Of a DNA stretch of 64,000 nt, positions 1 to 10,879 are shown piece by piece. The position numbers were made by a program, and so were the translations under genes. Source of the stretch: Acinetobacter sp. ANC 5054 (GTDB taxonomy: Bacteria > Pseudomonadota > Gammaproteobacteria > Pseudomonadales > Moraxellaceae). Position 1 is the first letter of the stretch; the number at the start of each line of letters is the position of its first letter. The notes beneath the pieces are model-generated. The model was not told where the DNA came from. It saw only the letters and a program-made list of their open reading frames with translations, and made no database searches. The stretch is from contig NZ_NEGG01000003.1 in the NCBI RefSeq assembly GCF_002135295.1, positions 124,001 to 188,000 on the forward strand, written 5' to 3'.

Positions 1-1251
1 TCTGCGGTCATGACCTCGGAAATGCAGAACACTGACAACGTCGTGTTCATCATTGACGACTGCCGTATCAATGGATTAGAAGTCTTGCCCCCTTCGGTCA
101 ATATGTCACTTTATAATTTCCATGCCAGTGATCCTAAAACCATCGTGTATGGTTTAGGTGCAATTAAAGGTGTGGGTGAAGCCGCAATGCAATCGGTGAT
201 TGATTCGCGTATTCACGATGGTCCATATAAAGATTTATTTGATTTCTGCCACCGTATTGACCTGAAAAAAATCAATAAGCGTACTTTAGAAGCGTTGATT
301 CGTGGTGGTGCATTAGATTGCCTTGGTTTAGAACGTGCCGACTTGATGGCGCAACTGCCAGAAGCAGTTCAAGCAGCGGACCAAGCGAGAACCAATCGCG
401 AAACAGGTATGATGGATTTATTTGGTGAAGTTGAAGAAGTTCAACGCAAGCCAGCCAAACCTGTTAAACCGTGGTCGGACGAAGTCCGTCTAAAAGGTGA
501 AAAAGATACTTTAGGACTTTATTTAACGGGTCACCCGATTGATGTTTATCGTCCTGAACTTAAAGCCTTCGTTTCGCAGCGTATCAATGAACTCACCCCA
601 ACACGTCGTGGTGTAACGACTGTGTTTGCAGGTTTGGTGGTCGATGTAGCCAACTTCCCGAACCGTATGATGGTGACACTGGATGATGGTACTGCACGTA
701 TTGAAGTTTCAGCCAACCATGAACGCTTCAATCGCTTTAAAGACATCATTCAAAATGAAAAAGTAGTGGTGATTGAAGGTGAAATTTATGAACGTGAAGG
801 TTTTGACCGCCCGATGGGTCGCTTAACCAAAGCGTTTAGCTTGAATGAAATTCGTCAAAAACGTGCGAATGCAATTCAAATTAAGCTAACACCAGATCAT
901 TTTAGTAAAACTTTATCTCGCGATATTCAAAATATTCTTCTTCCCTTCTGTAATGTCGATATGTGTAGTCATATTCCAGTACAGCTTTTTGTCGATTATC
1001 CATATGCAACTGCAGATATTCATCTAGGACTCAACTGGAAAGTAGCGCCACTCGATGAATTACTGTCTAAACTGCGTGACTATTTTGGTAAAGAATCATT
1101 GCACATTGAATATCATGTCAAATCCAAAGCAGCCAAGGCGGTTACTTATGAGCAAGCATCAATACCAGCTCAAGTTCCACCTCCGCCTGAAGGTATGAGC
1201 ATGGATGATGCAATGGATCTTTACCAAGCAGAAGCAGGTCAATTTTCTTAA
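1..1251 (+). CDS. dnaE: DNA polymerase III alpha subunit, C-terminal part (5' truncated by window)
   Basis: The reading frame is open from base 1, so this is the last 416 codons of a protein that is normally about 1,190 residues. It holds the end of the polymerase core and fingers region, including a helix-hairpin-helix stretch (YGLGAIKGVGEAA, about residues 52-64 of the visible part). The OB-fold domain follows (TTVFAGLVVDVANFP, about residues 205-219), then the C-terminal tau-binding region. DnaE is the replicative polymerase subunit of the holoenzyme. The catalytic aspartates and the PHP domain lie upstream of the window. The ATG at 10 is an internal Met, not a start. Confidence 0.95.
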   Translation, partial: SAVMTSEMQNTDNVVFIIDDCRINGLEVLPPSVNMSLYNFHASDPKTIVYGLGAIKGVGEAAMQSVIDSRIHDGPYKDLFDFCHRIDLKKINKRTLEALIRGGALDCLGLERADLMAQLPEAVQAADQARTNRETGMMDLFGEVEEVQRKPAKPVKPWSDEVRLKGEKDTLGLYLTGHPIDVYRPELKAFVSQRINELTPTRRGVTTVFAGLVVDVANFPNRMMVTLDDGTARIEVSANHERFNRFKDIIQNEKVVVIEGEIYEREGFDRPMGRLTKAFSLNEIRQKRANAIQIKLTPDHFSKTLSRDIQNILLPFCNVDMCSHIPVQLFVDYPYATADIHLGLNWKVAPLDELLSKLRDYFGKESLHIEYHVKSKAAKAVTYEQASIPAQVPPPPEGMSMDDAMDLYQAEAGQFS

Positions 1252-1304
1252 GGTTCAACGCTATGTTTGAGCCTCACTTTTAAATACATAATTTTGGAAT
1301 CAAC

Positions 1305-2147
1305 ATGAATCAAGCTGACAATGCTGCGGTTTCAGCACATCTCTCCCATGTGCGTATTGTCATGGTCAATACCACATTACCCGCAAATATTGGTAGTGCA
1401 TTACGTGCCATGAAAACCATGGGACTTTCTAAACTGGTACTCGTTGCACCTAAGACTTACCCACATCCAGATATCAATGCTTTGGCTGCGGGTGCAGTGG
1501 ATTTAATCGAACAAATCGAAATTGTTGAAACACTCGAAGATGCGATTAAAGACTGTCATATTGTCTTTGGTACCAGTGCACGTAGTCGCACTATTCCTTG
1601 GCCATTACTTGATGCACGCCCTGCTGCGGAAATGTCACTAAAAGCAGTATGTGAAAGCCAACAAGAAGTTGCTGTGGTGTTTGGCCGTGAAGACCGTGGT
1701 TTAACCAATGAAGAATTGGCGATGGCTAATTATCATGTCACCATTCCAGTCAATACGGACTATGGCGTTTTGAATGTCGCGCAAGCCATTCAGGTAATTT
1801 GCTATGAAATGCGTATGGCAGCACTAGGCATGACCGAGTTAACTGCCAACCCTGATGCAACTATGCATGTGACTGACGACATCGACATGCAATGGGATGA
1901 ACCCTTAGTCACTCATGAAATGATGGAACAGTTTTACCCGCATATTGAAAAAATGTTGGCAGAAATTGAATTTATGGATCCAAAAAATCCAAGATTGTTA
2001 CCTTTGCGCTTGCGTCGTCTATTTGGACGTATACAATTAGATCGTATGGAATACCACTTATTGCGTGGCATTTTTAGCCGAGTACAGGCGATGAATAACG
2101 GAACATGGAAAAAATCTAAAGACAATGAGGATCAATCAAATGCTTAA
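1305..2147 (+). CDS. trmJ: tRNA (cytidine/uridine-2'-O-)-methyltransferase TrmJ
   Basis: This 280-residue SPOUT-class methyltransferase modifies the 2'-OH of nucleotide 32 in the tRNA anticodon loop, using SAM. The N-terminal motif with N22 and PANIG, the FGREDRGLT segment (residues 126-134) and the knot segment [12 protein letters not shown] (150-161) are the family signatures that form the SAM-binding trefoil knot. The helical C-terminal extension of about 80 residues is typical of TrmJ rather than TrmL. It starts 53 bases after dnaE and its 3' end overlaps cysE by 8 bases, so trmJ and cysE are likely translationally coupled. Confidence 0.93.
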   Translation: MNQADNAAVSAHLSHVRIVMVNTTLPANIGSALRAMKTMGLSKLVLVAPKTYPHPDINALAAGAVDLIEQIEIVETLEDAIKDCHIVFGTSARSRTIPWPLLDARPAAEMSLKAVCESQQEVAVVFGREDRGLTNEELAMANYHVTIPVNTDYGVLNVAQAIQVICYEMRMAALGMTELTANPDATMHVTDDIDMQWDEPLVTHEMMEQFYPHIEKMLAEIEFMDPKNPRLLPLRLRRLFGRIQLDRMEYHLLRGIFSRVQAMNNGTWKKSKDNEDQSNA

Positions 2148-2949
2148 GCAGCTCCAAGAAGATATACAGGCTGTATTCGCGCGCGATCCTGCTGCACGAA
2201 ATACACTCGAAGTCTTAACTACTTATCCTGGAATTCATGCACTGATCATGCATCGCATGGCTCATGAACTTTGGAAAAAAGAGTGTAAAGGCTCAGCCCG
2301 CCTATTGTCTTCTTTTAGTCGCTTTGCTACAGGCATTGAAATCCACCCTGGTGCTAAAATTGGTCGTCGCTTTTTCATCGATCATGGCATGGGTGTCGTG
2401 ATTGGTGAAACAGCGGAAATTGGGGATGACGTCACTTTATATCATGGTGTGACCTTAGGTGGCACTACTTGGAATAAAGGCAAACGTCATCCAACTTTGG
2501 AAGATGGTGTCGTAGTTGGCGCTGGTGCAAAAATTCTTGGACCATTTACCGTGGGTAAAAATGCAAAAGTTGGCTCCAATGCCGTTGTCACCAAAGAAGT
2601 TCCTGCTGATACCACTGCGGTGGGTAACCCTGCTCGCTTCATTAGTAAAGACAAGCCAAAAGATGAAGTAGAATCAAGCCGCCGCAATTATGCTGAAAGT
2701 ATTGGCTTCCAAGCTTACGCCGCAACTCAAGATCAAACTGATCCAATGTTAGAAGGTATGCGAGTGTTGCTTGACCGTATTCAGTTGAATGAAAAACGTA
2801 TGAATAATTTGTGTCAGCGTTTATCACTGCTTGATCCAACCTTTAAAAAGCAGCAGCTCAATGAGCAACCTTTTAGCCAAGAAGAACTTAAAATTATCGA
2901 AGATGTGCGTCGTGAATGCGAAGCACAGAGCAATCAGTCAAAAGCTTAA
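2140..2949 (+). CDS. cysE: Serine O-acetyltransferase
   Basis: CysE acetylates L-serine with acetyl-CoA, the first step of cysteine synthesis. The left-handed beta-helix repeats are obvious ([17 protein letters not shown], then YHGVTLGGT), with the catalytic His in the DHGMG region. I chose the ATG at 2140 because GAGG sits 8 bases upstream and the protein then begins [10 protein letters not shown]. An in-frame ATG at 2125 has no ribosome site. The start lies inside trmJ, overlapping it by 8 bases. At 269 residues it is similar in length to E. coli CysE, but it has an extra C-terminal helical segment after the beta-helix (from about residue 190). Confidence 0.93.
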   Translation: MLKQLQEDIQAVFARDPAARNTLEVLTTYPGIHALIMHRMAHELWKKECKGSARLLSSFSRFATGIEIHPGAKIGRRFFIDHGMGVVIGETAEIGDDVTLYHGVTLGGTTWNKGKRHPTLEDGVVVGAGAKILGPFTVGKNAKVGSNAVVTKEVPADTTAVGNPARFISKDKPKDEVESSRRNYAESIGFQAYAATQDQTDPMLEGMRVLLDRIQLNEKRMNNLCQRLSLLDPTFKKQQLNEQPFSQEELKIIEDVRRECEAQSNQSKA

Positions 2950-2983
2950 CCAAAAGCAATCATAATAACTGTTGTGTCACTTG

Positions 2984-3020
2984 CATGTTGTTCAGAGATT
3001 TTTTAGACTGACCAACATGC
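2984..3020 (+). repeat. 8-bp inverted repeat between cysE and lipoprotein gene
   Basis: GCATGTTG at 2984-2991 is matched perfectly by CAACATGC at 3013-3020, around a 21-base spacer. No U-run follows, so a simple terminator is unlikely. The right arm lies just before a TATAAAAT-like -10 sequence upstream of the next gene, so an operator is possible. No factor can be named. Confidence 0.35.
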
Positions 3021-3054
3021 ACTATTGTATAAAATAAATTAACGGAAGATTTTT

Positions 3055-3969
3055 ATGACGCTTAAGCCCTTGGCAATTGCTTGTATTGCTTTAACCCTTG
3101 CCGCTTGTGGAAGCGCCCCAACTAAAACAAATGCACCAAAAGATGCAATGATTTTCGTAGAACCAGAGCTTACTCCGCCATTCTATGCTTTAAACCCATT
3201 TAACTATGATGCACCGCCTCCATTTGAACTCAATCTACAAAAAGCGGCAGCGCAACCTGTGACTAAAATGGTTGTCACCAGCCCAACAGATCCAACTCAA
3301 AAAATCACCCTTGAAGAAAACCGTCTAATTATTCCAACAGTCAACAACAAAGTACGCACAATGAAATTTGCGACTTTAGCTGCTGACAATGAAATCGACA
3401 TTACTGAAATTGACGATTTCCTACAATTGGTTGAAGGTAAAGCACGTCATTACCCACCTCGCTTTGTTCAACGTCAAGAGCGTAAAGGGTTTGAACTTAA
3501 ACTCAAAGAAGTGACACAACAGCTTGATACCTTAGCATCGAAAGACAATGCATCATTTGATGTCTTGGTTCGTGCATTCAAAGCCAGCGTTATGGCACGT
3601 AACCTTGACTTAGGTTCGGTATATACCACTAAATCTTTAACTTATGCTCAGCGTATTCTTAAAATCAATCAAGATGATGCTGAAGCAAACTTCTGGTTTG
3701 GATTTGGTTTGTCTGAAGGTGGCGGTCAACGTGAAGCTATTCCTTACCTAGACAAAGCAATGAAAGCGGGCGTTCAAGAAGCATATCTTTCTGCTGCAAA
3801 CAACTACATTGCAATGGAACAGAAAAAGAATGCTATTCAAGTACTTAAAAACTACAAAGTAAAATACCCACAAGAAGGCGAAGTTGCTGATCGTTTAATT
3901 CAAGAAATTGAAAAACAAGGTCGTTGGAATGTATGGCAAGTGCTTAATCCACCAAAAGCAGCATCATAA
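3055..3969 (+). CDS. Lipoprotein with C-terminal TPR-like repeats, function unknown
   Basis: The protein has 304 residues. A lipoprotein signal ends in LAAC, with the acylated Cys at residue 19. Residues 20-110 are extended and proline-rich. The C-terminal half is helical with tetratricopeptide-like repeats (AEANFWFGFGLSEGGGQREAIPYLDKA region, about 205-235, and VQEAYLSAANNYIAMEQ following). It is probably anchored in the inner leaflet of the outer membrane, perhaps as a scaffold. The start follows a good AACGGAAG ribosome site. The gene stands alone between cysE and a strong terminator. No specific function is claimed. Confidence 0.75.
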   Translation: MTLKPLAIACIALTLAACGSAPTKTNAPKDAMIFVEPELTPPFYALNPFNYDAPPPFELNLQKAAAQPVTKMVVTSPTDPTQKITLEENRLIIPTVNNKVRTMKFATLAADNEIDITEIDDFLQLVEGKARHYPPRFVQRQERKGFELKLKEVTQQLDTLASKDNASFDVLVRAFKASVMARNLDLGSVYTTKSLTYAQRILKINQDDAEANFWFGFGLSEGGGQREAIPYLDKAMKAGVQEAYLSAANNYIAMEQKKNAIQVLKNYKVKYPQEGEVADRLIQEIEKQGRWNVWQVLNPPKAAS

Positions 3970-3993
3970 TTTAATTATTCAGTCATGAAGCCG

Positions 3994-4020
3994 AAAAAGA
4001 CCGTTTAAACGGTCTTTTTT
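3994..4020 (+). terminator. Rho-independent terminator after TPR lipoprotein
   Basis: The stem AAAGACCG/CGGTCTTT with a TTTAAA loop is followed by a run of Ts. It lies 25 bases after the stop codon. Confidence 0.9.
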
Positions 4021-4095
4021 CATTTTAAGTGAATTGAAAATCCTGACAAATATCGTATGATTTGCAAATATTAGCTCTCATCTTGCGACCATTTT

Positions 4096-6096
4096 ATGCA
4101 GCCAAATATTAAAACAATACTGCTCCTTGGAATCTTCAGCACGAGTCTGCTCAGTGGATGTCAGGTCGTCAGTGTCAAAAACCAAAAATTAAACGTCTCT
4201 ATTGCAAATGAACGTGAAAGTATTCTCTCACGCAATAAACTCAGTGAAGCCAGCTTAAATGTACTGTCTATGACAGGACGTGAAGCGAAAGGCTGTATGG
4301 ATAATCCGCAAGAATGTGTGCAGGATTTACAGCAAATTCCGCAGATACAAGATGAGCAATTGCTTTCGACAGCCAGTGAGTTGTATTTAGCCAAAGCGAT
4401 TGAACTTGAATCTTCATCTGCATGTAAAGTGAGTCTGCTCAGCAGTCGAAAATCTGAAGAAAAACAAAAGCTCGAGCAAGAAAATTATCATCAATGTTTA
4501 GATCAACAATTAACTTTACTCGATAAAAGTATTCGCTATAGCTACGCCTATATGTTCAAAACCAAACGTGCGCCCGCAGATCGAATCTTTGACAACCGAC
4601 AAGTTCAAATCCGTGATTTCTATAACCAAGGCATTGCTAAACTTGTAAGTAGTTATACATTACGTTACAAACCACAAGAAGTCGCACAACAGATAAAAGT
4701 CGGACAGACAACTTACCAAATTGATTTTAGCCATTATCCTGAACTCAAGAATCGTAATATTGAACAATTGATGTCTACTTATAACCTGAACTTTTCAGGC
4801 TTACGTTCAATCACCCGAAGAGATGGTTTTGGTTCTGAATTCCTCGTGGTATTACCCGAACATACTGAGCAAAATAGTACAACCAAATATATTATCAACC
4901 CTTTAGCTTATAAATATCCCTCTGGAACTAACCCCAATATCCATCAAGCACGCTATTTAGCTGCAACGCTTACAGCAGAACCTATTGCAGCAAGTAGTGT
5001 CGAAGACATTTTAAACAGCAAATCATTTCAGATTAAAGCCTACGATCCTTATAAATATGAACAAGTAAAAATTGCGAATAAAGATTATGCACTTGCAGCA
5101 AACTTCTCTGCTCCTTATGGATTGTGGCTTGCTCAAAATAATCTTGGTAAATCAGCATATTTATCCTTAATCGATCGTGATGAAAAGCTGACGATGCCCC
5201 ACTTGTATATGCTTGAGCCTTACAATCCAAATAAAAAAATCATTGTGCTTATACATGGATTAGCAAGTAGTCCAGAAGCATGGATTCGCTTAACCAATGA
5301 TATTATGGGGGACCCCGTTTTACGTGAGCATTATCAAGTTTGGCAGGTGTTTTATTCAACCAACATGCCAATTATTGAGAGTCGATTCCAAATTTACGCA
5401 TTGCTGACTCAAAGTTTTAATAAAGTCAGCAATAATGCACCTGCAAAAAAAGACGCAGTGCTCATTGGACATAGTATGGGTGGAATCATTGCCCGCTTAT
5501 TGGTTAGTCAGGCGGACATCACTCAAAATGCGCTCAAAATGATGAACTCTCGACAAATAGGTCAATATCGAGGTATCCCTGTCGTTAAAGAACGCATGGA
5601 AATTGATGATATTCCTAATTTTAGTCGTGCTATTTTCCTTGCTGCACCCCATCGCGGTACTGAATATGCTGACCGTTGGTTTACCAAGGCAGCGCGTAAA
5701 ATTATTAAGCTCCCAGGTGCCTTCCTGTCTGCAATGGGAGATGTACTGACTCAAGAAGAAGATTTAAAGGATTTGTTTAAAGAAATTGATCACGGCTTGA
5801 TTCAAAATGGTCCTAGCGACTTAAGTTATAAATCAAAATTTATTGCACTAACGGAAGATATTCAACCGCGTAAGGGCCTCAAGTTCCATTCCATTATGGG
5901 AAATAACACCAACAGTCAGGATAAAAACCACATTTCAGATGATATCGTTTCTTATAGCAGTGCACATTTAGATGGTGCGGTTTCAGAGAAAATCATCAAA
6001 GGTGGGCATTCCATTCAAGAAACCCCAGAAGCGGTCTTGGAACTTCGTCGCATATTACGTTTACACCTTACGGAATTGGGACTGTATAAACCCTAA
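4096..6096 (+). CDS. Lipoprotein with alpha/beta-hydrolase (lipase-like) domain
   Basis: The protein has 666 residues with a lipobox LLSGC (Cys at residue 22). The first 360 residues or so are a family-specific N-terminal region I do not recognise. The C-terminal 280 residues form an alpha/beta hydrolase: the oxyanion-hole motif IHGLASSPEAW (about residue 385), the nucleophile elbow GHSMGG (Ser460), and a late His in GGHSIQETPEAV (H638). An Asp near 626 could complete the triad. It is probably an outer-membrane-anchored esterase, lipase or phospholipase. The substrate cannot be inferred. It is a single-gene unit, flanked by terminators on both sides. Confidence 0.8.
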   Translation: MQPNIKTILLLGIFSTSLLSGCQVVSVKNQKLNVSIANERESILSRNKLSEASLNVLSMTGREAKGCMDNPQECVQDLQQIPQIQDEQLLSTASELYLAKAIELESSSACKVSLLSSRKSEEKQKLEQENYHQCLDQQLTLLDKSIRYSYAYMFKTKRAPADRIFDNRQVQIRDFYNQGIAKLVSSYTLRYKPQEVAQQIKVGQTTYQIDFSHYPELKNRNIEQLMSTYNLNFSGLRSITRRDGFGSEFLVVLPEHTEQNSTTKYIINPLAYKYPSGTNPNIHQARYLAATLTAEPIAASSVEDILNSKSFQIKAYDPYKYEQVKIANKDYALAANFSAPYGLWLAQNNLGKSAYLSLIDRDEKLTMPHLYMLEPYNPNKKIIVLIHGLASSPEAWIRLTNDIMGDPVLREHYQVWQVFYSTNMPIIESRFQIYALLTQSFNKVSNNAPAKKDAVLIGHSMGGIIARLLVSQADITQNALKMMNSRQIGQYRGIPVVKERMEIDDIPNFSRAIFLAAPHRGTEYADRWFTKAARKIIKLPGAFLSAMGDVLTQEEDLKDLFKEIDHGLIQNGPSDLSYKSKFIALTEDIQPRKGLKFHSIMGNNTNSQDKNHISDDIVSYSSAHLDGAVSEKIIKGGHSIQETPEAVLELRRILRLHLTELGLYKP

Positions 6097-6118
6097 GTCC
6101 AAATAAACAAATGACTTC

Positions 6119-6154
6119 AGCTAAAAAACCGATTTAAAAATCGGTTTTTTAGCT
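6119..6154 (+). terminator. Rho-independent terminator after lipase-like gene
   Basis: A long perfect inverted repeat (AGCTAAAAAACCGATTT paired with AAATCGGTTTTTTAGCT) contains A- and T-runs, so it can work in both directions. Confidence 0.9.
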
Positions 6155-6343
6155 TCTAACAATAGATTTGAAGATTAAATAATAAAATATTCACATAAAA
6201 ATTAAATAAGTTATTATTTTTAAACAACAATAGTACTTGTTAATTTTATTAGAACTTATATTATTAATAATAAATACATTTAATTATAAAACAAGTTTAA
6301 CAATTTACGAATTCACTAGGTGCAACAAAGTGAGTACGACACT

Positions 6344-7588
6344 ATGAAATTAAAGGGCTCTAGACTTCTCAGTAGACAAGAAATTGACAATCTTATTCGC
6401 AATAAATTAAATAGGGTTTATTTCACTAAAAATTTAGAGCCAATTTATCGTCAACAGTATCAAAATGAAGCCGCTTATGAATTTCGATTTCGCGGGATCA
6501 TCATTTTTATACTCTATGCACTCTTGAGTTATGGCATTTATCACCTTATCCCAACAAGCCGTATTTCGATTTTATGGTCGTTTTTATATCTTTGGGTTGG
6601 GGTAATTATTCTATGTACATGGCTGCTCTCATTTTATAAAAAATTTAACCAATATTTTGATTTATATACTGGAATCGGTTCAACCATCGCTGTAGCCATT
6701 TCATTTATCATCGTCACCTCACTCTCAGATAACAGTAATGATGTCTTATTATATGCAGCTATGATGTATGCCGTCGTGATCATTTACGGCTTTATTGGCA
6801 TGCGTTTTTATCAGGCAATGCTCGCGGTTTGGTTTGGCGGATTAATTGGATTTCTGATTACAAAATTGTTTAATTTCAACATTGATTGGAACTTTTTAAA
6901 TCGTACTTATACCTATACCAGTTTTTTGGGCATGGCTATGGCGTATGCCATTGATCGGCAACATAGAGAGAATTATTTACAGAACTGCATAATTGAATTG
7001 AATCAATTTGAAATGCTGCAACAATCCGAACAGCTTAAATTACTTTCGGAACAGGACTCACTCACTGGGCTTGCAAATCGTCGACATTTGTCACAGGTAT
7101 TGGAACAACAGTGGCGCTATGCTTTACGTCATAAGCAACCCTTCAGTATTTTGATGGTCGATATCGATTTTTTTAAAAATTATAATGATCAATTAGGTCA
7201 TCAAGCTGGCGATTTATGTTTAAAAACCATCGCAAAAGAACTCAAGATGATTACCAATCGAAGTGGTGAACTTGCAGCACGTTATGGTGGCGAGGAATTT
7301 TTACTGCTCTTTCCGATGGTTGATGATAATGAAATTAGTTCGCTGGCTGCTTATTTAATTCATCGGGTGCAAAATTTAAAATTATTACATCCAGACAGCA
7401 ATATTTCTGACTTTGTCACTATCAGTATTGGTGCTGCAAGTATCATTCCAGATGAGTCCATTAACCTTGATCAGTTTATTCGTAGTGCTGATACTGCGCT
7501 ATATCATGCCAAAGAAAATGGTCGAAATCAGTTCTACATTTCCCCTTCTATGATTAAAGCAACTCTAGCAGACAAAAAAGTTATTTAA
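6344..7588 (+). CDS. Membrane-bound diguanylate cyclase (GGEEF)
   Basis: This 414-residue protein makes c-di-GMP from two GTP. Residues about 50-200 hold five or six hydrophobic segments (for example IIIFILYALLSYGIYHL), giving a membrane sensory region. The GGDEF domain follows, with DSLTGLANRRHL at its start and the active-site loop GGEEF at residues 315-319. The usual product-inhibition site RxxD upstream of the loop reads RSGE, so feedback inhibition may be weak. I prefer ATG 6344; a GTG 24 bases upstream has no ribosome site. The ligand sensed is unknown. Confidence 0.88.
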   Translation: MKLKGSRLLSRQEIDNLIRNKLNRVYFTKNLEPIYRQQYQNEAAYEFRFRGIIIFILYALLSYGIYHLIPTSRISILWSFLYLWVGVIILCTWLLSFYKKFNQYFDLYTGIGSTIAVAISFIIVTSLSDNSNDVLLYAAMMYAVVIIYGFIGMRFYQAMLAVWFGGLIGFLITKLFNFNIDWNFLNRTYTYTSFLGMAMAYAIDRQHRENYLQNCIIELNQFEMLQQSEQLKLLSEQDSLTGLANRRHLSQVLEQQWRYALRHKQPFSILMVDIDFFKNYNDQLGHQAGDLCLKTIAKELKMITNRSGELAARYGGEEFLLLFPMVDDNEISSLAAYLIHRVQNLKLLHPDSNISDFVTISIGAASIIPDESINLDQFIRSADTALYHAKENGRNQFYISPSMIKATLADKKVI

Positions 7589-7638
7589 AAATAATCGACT
7601 TACTAAGTGTATATTTTAATCTGACTTCCATTACTGAT

Positions 7639-7665
7639 GACTCGCTGGCAATGAGCGTCTTTTTT
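7639..7665 (+). terminator. Probable terminator after the diguanylate cyclase gene
   Basis: GACTCGCT pairs with AGCGTC (one bulged T) around GGCAATG, followed by six Ts. Confidence 0.65.
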
Positions 7666-7878
7666 ACATGCATACAAACGTTTTCTGGCTTTTTGTTGTG
7701 TCTTTTTTTGCTAGAATCATAGCCGTATTTATTTTACGTATTCTTGGCGAAATTTTATGAAGTTCACATCATAATCAAAAACAAATTTCAAAATTTTGCC
7801 GTTCTGAAATAACAGCGAATCGTAAAATACACATCCTAAAATCTTTGATTTAAGATATTTTTTAAGGTATTTCATTTA

Positions 7879-10509
7879 ATGCAAGTTGATAATTCCAAAG
7901 TTGATCTGTCTACCCTAACACCGATGATGCAACAGTACATGTCAGTGAAAATGCAAAACCCGCATTCATTGATGTTCTACCGTATGGGTGACTTTTATGA
8001 GTTATTTTTTGAAGATGCACATAAAGCAGCCAAACTTTTAGGAATTACACTCACGCATCGTGGTAAAGCCAATGGCGAACCCATTCCAATGGCTGGCGTG
8101 CCCTATCATGCTGCGGAAGGTTATTTGGCTCGCCTCGTCAAAAAAGGCGAAACCGTTGTCATCTGTGAACAGATTGGTGAAGTGACAGGAAAAGGCCCTG
8201 TAGAGCGTGGCATTGTACGTATTATTACGCCTGGGACTTTAACTGACGATGCGTTGATTGCTTCACATCAAAGTTCAAACTTAGTCGCAATTTGCTTACA
8301 ACAAAATCAAATTGGTATTGCTCTACTGGATTTAAGTGCTGGCATTTTCAAAGTTCAACAAATGGATTATCAGCTTGAGCAGCTGGCGATAGAACTTTCG
8401 CGCTTAATGCCAAGCGAAATTCTTATAGATGAAGATCTGATTGATCCAAATATCGTGGAGCAGATAAAGCGCCAATTGGATTGCCCTGTAACCAAACGTC
8501 CAAATGTCGATTTCAACCTCAACAATGCACAAAAAACGCTATGCGATCAGTTCGCAGTGTCCACACTGGCGGGCTTTGGAATTGACCATTTACCACTAGC
8601 AAAAGCGGCGGCGGCAGCGTTAATTCACTACGCCAAAGTCACACAAAAAACGGCGTTGCCACATATTCGGAGTATCCAACTTGAACAAAGTACTGACTTT
8701 GTTGCATTAGATCCTGTAACACGTCGCAACCTAGAGTTGATTGATCCATTGTTTGAGCATGGTACATCGTTATTCCAGCTTATAAATGACTGTCAAACAG
8801 CGATGGGCGGACGTTTACTCAGTCGCACCCTCATGCAGCCGCTACGTGATACAGCGATGCTAGATGCGCGATTAGATGCTTCACAAGCGATGTTACAAGG
8901 TTATCATGAAGCACCTGTACGTCTAGTGCTCAAAGAAATTGGCGATATTGAACGAGTATTGTCACGTGTCGCACTAGGCAGTGCTCGTCCACGCGACCTT
9001 GTTCAGTTACGTCAAACCTGTGCGCAAATTCCATACCTACGTCATGCCCTTGAGCCGATCATTCAAGCCCATCAGTCTAAATTAGTTGCTCAGTTAAATG
9101 ATGAAATGGGCGATTTTCATGGACTACATGAACGCTTAATGTCAGCAATTGTTGAAAACCCACCAGTCTTACTGCGTGATGGCAATGTCATTGCAGAAGG
9201 CTTCGATGCAGAACTGGATGAACTACGTAAAATCCGTGATCATGCAGGTCAATTCCTCATCGACCTTGAGATTCAAGAGCGTGAAAACACAGGTATTTCG
9301 ACCTTAAAAATCGGCTTTAACCGGGTTAGCGGCTATTATATTGAATTAACACGTGCACAAGCTGAACAAGCACCTGATCATTACATACGTCGTCAAACGC
9401 TCAAAAATGCAGAGCGATATATCACACCAGAACTTAAAGCGTTTGAAGACAAAGTACTTTCAAGTGAATCTCGTGCACTAGCACGCGAAAAAATGTTATT
9501 TGAAATGCTGTTAGATGAGTTACGTGCCGATATTGGTAACTTACAAATGATGAGCGCAGCGATTGCACAAATTGATCTTATGGCCAATTTTGCCCATCAA
9601 GCCCGCTTACGCAACTGGACACGTCCAGAATATAGCCCTGAAGTTGGCATTAAAATTAAAGGCGGGCGTCACCCTGTTGTAGAGTCACTCAGTAAAACCG
9701 CCTTCACTCCAAACGATACGACTTTAGAGTTTAATCATCGTATGGCCATTATTACAGGGCCAAATATGGGTGGTAAATCCACCTTTATGCGTCAAACTGC
9801 GTTAATCACCCTGCTAGCCTACTGTGGTAGCTTTGTGCCTGCTCAGTCTGCACTACTTGGTCCGATTGACCGTATCTTTACACGTATTGGCTCGGCTGAT
9901 GATTTATCTACAGGTAAATCGACCTTTATGGTAGAAATGACCGAAACCTCACAAATTTTGCATCATGCTACAAATCAATCATTAGTCTTGATGGATGAGG
10001 TTGGTCGAGGCACCAGCACCTACGATGGCTTGTCACTCGCTTGGGCGTGTGTGCTCGATTTAACACGTCGTATTAAATGTTTATGTCTCTTTGCCACACA
10101 CTATTTTGAACTGACTGAATTAGGTAAAGATGCCAATATTGATAACTTCCATGTGACTGCACGCGAACTCAATGGCAACCTCATTTTGCTCCATAAAGTA
10201 CAACAAGGTCCTGCCAGTCAAAGTCATGGTCTACAAGTGGCAAAACTTGCTGGCATTCCAGCTGCAGTTATCAAAGAAGCACAAAATCGTCTGAGAATAT
10301 TAGAGACGCAACAAAAGCAGCAACTCAATACAGCCGTTCAAACTGATCTATTTGCAGAAATATCTGCCCCTGAAATCGTTGAACGTGTCATTGAAGTTGA
10401 GAAAGACTCCCCTGCTTTAAATGCATTAAATGAGTTAGATGTCGATAATTTAACGCCTAGAGAAGCATTACAACAGCTCTATGCTTTAAAAGACTTACTG
10501 AAAGCTTAA
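7879..10509 (+). CDS. mutS: DNA mismatch repair protein MutS
   Basis: The protein has 876 residues. MutS binds mismatches and small loops and recruits MutL. The mismatch-binding domain carries the Phe-x-Glu wedge (FYELFFEDA, about residues 37-45). Connector and lever domains follow. The ATPase has Walker A GPNMGGKS (627-634) and Walker B with [12 protein letters not shown]. The C-terminal tail (about 800-876) includes the dimerisation region. The length matches other Acinetobacter and Pseudomonas MutS proteins. It is transcribed alone, with a terminator at 10527-10559. Confidence 0.97.
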   Translation: MQVDNSKVDLSTLTPMMQQYMSVKMQNPHSLMFYRMGDFYELFFEDAHKAAKLLGITLTHRGKANGEPIPMAGVPYHAAEGYLARLVKKGETVVICEQIGEVTGKGPVERGIVRIITPGTLTDDALIASHQSSNLVAICLQQNQIGIALLDLSAGIFKVQQMDYQLEQLAIELSRLMPSEILIDEDLIDPNIVEQIKRQLDCPVTKRPNVDFNLNNAQKTLCDQFAVSTLAGFGIDHLPLAKAAAAALIHYAKVTQKTALPHIRSIQLEQSTDFVALDPVTRRNLELIDPLFEHGTSLFQLINDCQTAMGGRLLSRTLMQPLRDTAMLDARLDASQAMLQGYHEAPVRLVLKEIGDIERVLSRVALGSARPRDLVQLRQTCAQIPYLRHALEPIIQAHQSKLVAQLNDEMGDFHGLHERLMSAIVENPPVLLRDGNVIAEGFDAELDELRKIRDHAGQFLIDLEIQERENTGISTLKIGFNRVSGYYIELTRAQAEQAPDHYIRRQTLKNAERYITPELKAFEDKVLSSESRALAREKMLFEMLLDELRADIGNLQMMSAAIAQIDLMANFAHQARLRNWTRPEYSPEVGIKIKGGRHPVVESLSKTAFTPNDTTLEFNHRMAIITGPNMGGKSTFMRQTALITLLAYCGSFVPAQSALLGPIDRIFTRIGSADDLSTGKSTFMVEMTETSQILHHATNQSLVLMDEVGRGTSTYDGLSLAWACVLDLTRRIKCLCLFATHYFELTELGKDANIDNFHVTARELNGNLILLHKVQQGPASQSHGLQVAKLAGIPAAVIKEAQNRLRILETQQKQQLNTAVQTDLFAEISAPEIVERVIEVEKDSPALNALNELDVDNLTPREALQQLYALKDLLKA

Positions 10510-10526
10510 TAGATTATCCAGCGAAT

Positions 10527-10559
10527 AAAGCGCTTATCTAATAGGTAGGCGCTTTTTTT
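10527..10559 (+). terminator. Terminator after mutS
   Basis: AAAGCGC and GCGCTTT form a 7-bp stem around a 15-base loop, followed by a T-run. Confidence 0.8.
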
Positions 10560-10879
10560 CACATCTTTTTTAACTCAGCATCTGTATCGTTTTGAAAATT
10601 CACATCAATGCGCTAGAAAATGTCGGTTATATGGTGCTTCTAGGCAGCGTTTAAAGAACGATATATTTCTAAATATATTTGAAATAAATCCATGCAATTT
10701 AGACACTATTTGCGTATGATTCTCATTAACCTACCTTTTTACATAAATTGTTCAGTTTTTAGCGATTTTAACAGCGGTGCATATAATAATTATCAATAAA
10801 AGGAATTGTTAGTTGTGCTATTTTTTGCCTAAAATACACTATTAGTTATTAGAACCATATTTTTTAGGTAGCTGTCGCC
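10560..10879. other. Intergenic region upstream of fdxA
   Basis: About 320 bases of AT-rich sequence with no open frame that looks coding. The only element noted is a candidate fdxA promoter near its right end. Confidence 0.5.
10806..10835 (+). promoter_or_regulatory. Candidate sigma-70 promoter of fdxA
   Basis: TTGTTA at 10806-10811 and TAAAAT at 10830-10835 are separated by 18 bases and lie 44 bases before the start codon. This is a pattern match only. Confidence 0.4.
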
